From Paraescarpia echinospica (Eukaryota > Annelida > Polychaeta > Sabellida > Siboglinidae), in the NCBI GenBank assembly GCA_020002185.1, contig CM034532.1, forward strand, positions 27,697,805 through 27,761,804: a stretch of 64,000 bases of DNA. The letters run 5' to 3'. The notes beneath the pieces were generated by a model. That model saw only the letters and a list, made by a program, of their open reading frames with translations. It was not told the DNA's origin and made no database searches. How positions within the stretch are numbered: the stretch's first letter is position 1; each line of letters starts with the position of its first letter. The translations under genes were made by a program, and so were the position numbers. This document shows, in pieces, positions 61,757 to 64,000 of the stretch.

Positions 61757-61850
61757 TAAATAAATAAATAAAAGTACTTATATAGTGCCCAATCAATTAA
61801 AATTGCCCTCGGGCACTTTACATACATGCACACGTATATAATAGTATTAT
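61757..61850. repeat. SINE-tail-like fragment
   Basis: aataaataaataaaagtacttatatagtgcccaatcaattaaaattgccctcgggcactttac. The form of an A-rich run, then tatatagygcc, then an inverted gggcac/gtgccc is like SINE 3' ends. A similar start is at 19015-19060 (aataataataataaacttctatagcgcctatat). Confidence 0.4.
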
Positions 61851-63274
61851 ACATTTAAAAAAAATGCTAACTAAGAAATAAATATGTACAAAATATACCA
61901 TTACCTTAAATATAATTATTAAAAAAAGAGAGATCATTAAAAAAACGTTTAAACAAATTAAGACATTCTTAAAAAAACTACTATAAATACATTCATTTAT
62001 ACAAGAAGAATAACCATAAATATGTTAAGAAACTAATAAAATAAAATAAAAATATAGAGGTAGGTTCGCCAGTAATAAATACTAAAGAATCTCATTATGT
62101 GTGCAATTAGTTGAGTAAGGCCAATTATTTAAGTTGAACTGAATATTGTAGTAATTAAAACAATCTCACCGTAATGTCTATGTAAAGTAATTAAACCTAT
62201 TGTGTCATACAATACGAAAGTACTAAAGTAATGTACCCCCCCCCCCCGTACATAACACGTACAATACATTATGAGATTGTGTTCACTATGACCAGCAATA
62301 AACGTGTGCTAACCATGTGACATGTCACGTTCTACAGTCTGCTGACAGTATGTTATACATGCCATTGCCTGTTGGAATACAGTCATTAGGTTCATGTTGC
62401 AGTGACCTGTAGCCTTCCCTTTCATATCCACAAGAAGGTCACACATCTAGCATTTAACACAACTACCATTCCTGCAACTAACTTCCTATAAACCGGAGCT
62501 GCACACACATGCCTGTACAATAAAAGCATAATTACTGCGTACATAGAGTTTGTTCGTAGCAGCTACAAGCAAACGAACAATTTTTCTATCAAACACTATC
62601 TCTCATACAAAGTCGTATAACATCTCAAACATGCTGCAGCCACTAAGTGCAAGAAAATACAACTGACTACACAGATGAAGTTACCACTGCTAGCAAATTG
62701 CTTGCCACTAGCTTCACACGATATCAACAATTAAGTCTCGTCGTTTTCCTTTCAGCAAAGTCAATATCCATAAATGTAATGTTCATAGTGCAATTTTGTT
62801 TATTTTTGTCTCATTTGTATGTTAGATAGCTAATATTTGCTGTACAAGAAATAACATTATTTTTGAAGATTTATTAATAATTATTAAATTGCATGTATCT
62901 GGTATGCAGATTTGCTTAATAACGTAAATGTGTAACATCAATAAATTCACTCTCCTGGAATGAGTATAATGTGAATACTTGCATAGGGCAGAAATTGCAG
63001 AAAAGAGAGGAAGAGAAGGCATGGTCTCATTCTATTGTTAGCTTCTAATCTACAGTAGAAGCATTTATTAGCCATGTGTGTGAACGTCGTTAACCACTAG
63101 GAGCGGCTATTCGTTCATAGCATCTAGGATCTGGTAACGAACTGTGTGAATGAGCATTAACATTGACAATTAGTGTGAAATAATCTCGGTTCTGTTATTG
63201 TAACTGCAACCCCCTAAGCTGGTGTCAACGTACTAGGGACTTGGGGTCAGCAACAGACTGTCCGTTCATACGTG

Positions 63275-64000
63275 TTCCTACATGCGTGTGATTGTCGTGT
63301 TTTGTTTGGTGGTGCTTCTGTGTGATTGTCGTGTTTTGTTTGGTGGTGCTTCTGTGTGATTGTCGTGTTTTGTTTGGTGATGCTTCTGTGTGATTGTCGT
63401 GTTTTGTTTGGTGGTGCTTCTGTGTGATTGTCGTGTTTTGTTTGGTGATGCTTCTGTGTGATTGTCGTGTTTTGTTTGGTGGTGCTTCTGTGTGATTGTT
63501 GTGTTTTGTTTGGTGGTGCTTCTGTGTGATTGTTGTGTTTTGTTTGGTGGTGCTTCTGTGTGATTGTTGTGTTTTGTTTGGTGGTGCTTCTGTGTGATTG
63601 TTGTGTTTTGTTTGGTGGTGCTTCTGTGTGATTGTTGTTTTTGTTTTGGAGCTTCTGTGTGATTGTTGTGTTTTGTTTGGTGGTGCTTCTGTGTGATTGT
63701 TGTGTTTTGTTTGGTGGTGCTTCTGTGTGATTGTTGTGTTTTGTTTGGTGGTGCTTCTGTGTGATTGTTGTGTTTTGTTTGGTGGTGCTTCTGTGTGATT
63801 GTTGTGTTTTGTTTGGTGGTGCTTCTGTGTGATTGTTGTGTTTTGTTTGGTGGTGCTTCTGTGTGATTGTTGTGTTTTGTTTGGTGGTGCTTCTGTGTGA
63901 TTGTTGTGTTTTGTTTGGTGGTGCTTCTGTGTGATTGTCGTGTTTTGTTTGGTGGTGCTTCTGTGTAATTGTTGTGTTTTGTTTGGTGGTGCTTCTGTGT
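63275..64000. repeat. 34-bp minisatellite running off the window
   Basis: About 21 copies of tgtgtgattgtcgtgttttg plus tttggtggtgcttc. Left copies mostly have tcgtg and right copies ttgtg, with one shortened unit near 63628-63650. It continues past the right edge in the NRBP1 intron. Confidence 0.97.

Larger units (their letters stand above)
51991..64000 (+). other. NRBP1: NRBP1 intron 1 (open to the right), no further exon seen
   Basis: I looked for the next expected residues (start of the kinase-like domain, with a WNEV-type phrase) and found none. AT-rich throughout, with AT microsatellites near 55325, 59763 and 61448. Mobile fragments are listed separately. Small open frames show no protein family. 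Confidence 0.55.

Noticed and set aside
63275..64000. CRISPR-like regular repeat
   Set aside because: Units abut without spacers, the genome is animal, and no cas genes are present. It is a minisatellite.

Overview
This is nuclear DNA of an invertebrate animal. Genes are split by GT-AG introns, exons are short and GC-richer than the AT-rich introns, and most of the window is old mobile DNA (hAT, PIF/Harbinger, pogo, piggyBac, LINEs, tRNA-derived SINEs, MITEs) and minisatellites. No bacterial-type operon, CRISPR array, rRNA or intact tRNA gene was seen. The species cannot be named from sequence alone. A functional-looking threonine dehydrogenase and the repeat types would suit a marine invertebrate.

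Host genes, left to right: (1) the last exon of a first L-threonine 3-dehydrogenase copy (TDH-A, + strand, 1241-1434), whose body lies left of the window; (2) a complete second copy, TDH-B (+, eight coding exons, 14482-25544, 376 residues after splicing), so TDH is tandemly duplicated; (3) PPM1G, a PP2C-family nuclear Ser/Thr phosphatase (- strand, 28012-46096), with ten exons recognised and at least one central exon not found; (4) the first coding exon of the pseudokinase/adaptor gene NRBP1 (+, 51856-51990), followed by about 12 kb of intron running off the right edge. TDH-B and PPM1G converge. PPM1G and NRBP1 are head to head, the same pairing found in vertebrates.

Between the two TDH copies (1.4-14.4 kb) is a graveyard of transposons: a hAT transposase tail, a Harbinger element with a MADF/Myb-like gene and a convergent DDE transposase gene with a LINE lying between them, a ZMYM1-like hAT fragment, and a reverse-oriented LINE. 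TDH-B introns hold a pogo-like transposase with a recent 449-bp internal tandem duplication, a nested inverted repeat, a hAT copy with an exact 8-bp target duplication, and two SINE types. PPM1G introns hold two piggyBac-like TTAA elements, minisatellites that have copied bits of the gene's own splice sites, MITEs and LINE scraps. The 5.8-kb PPM1G/NRBP1 spacer contains a cluster of hAT-type MITE fragments and a LINE tail. The NRBP1 intron is sparse until a 34-bp minisatellite at the right edge.

I found no convincing new multi-gene system. The most informative items are the conserved head-to-head PPM1G/NRBP1 pair, the TDH tandem pair, tandem duplications that copied PPM1G splice junctions, two SINE families that share a core, and the datable order of events in the pogo copy.
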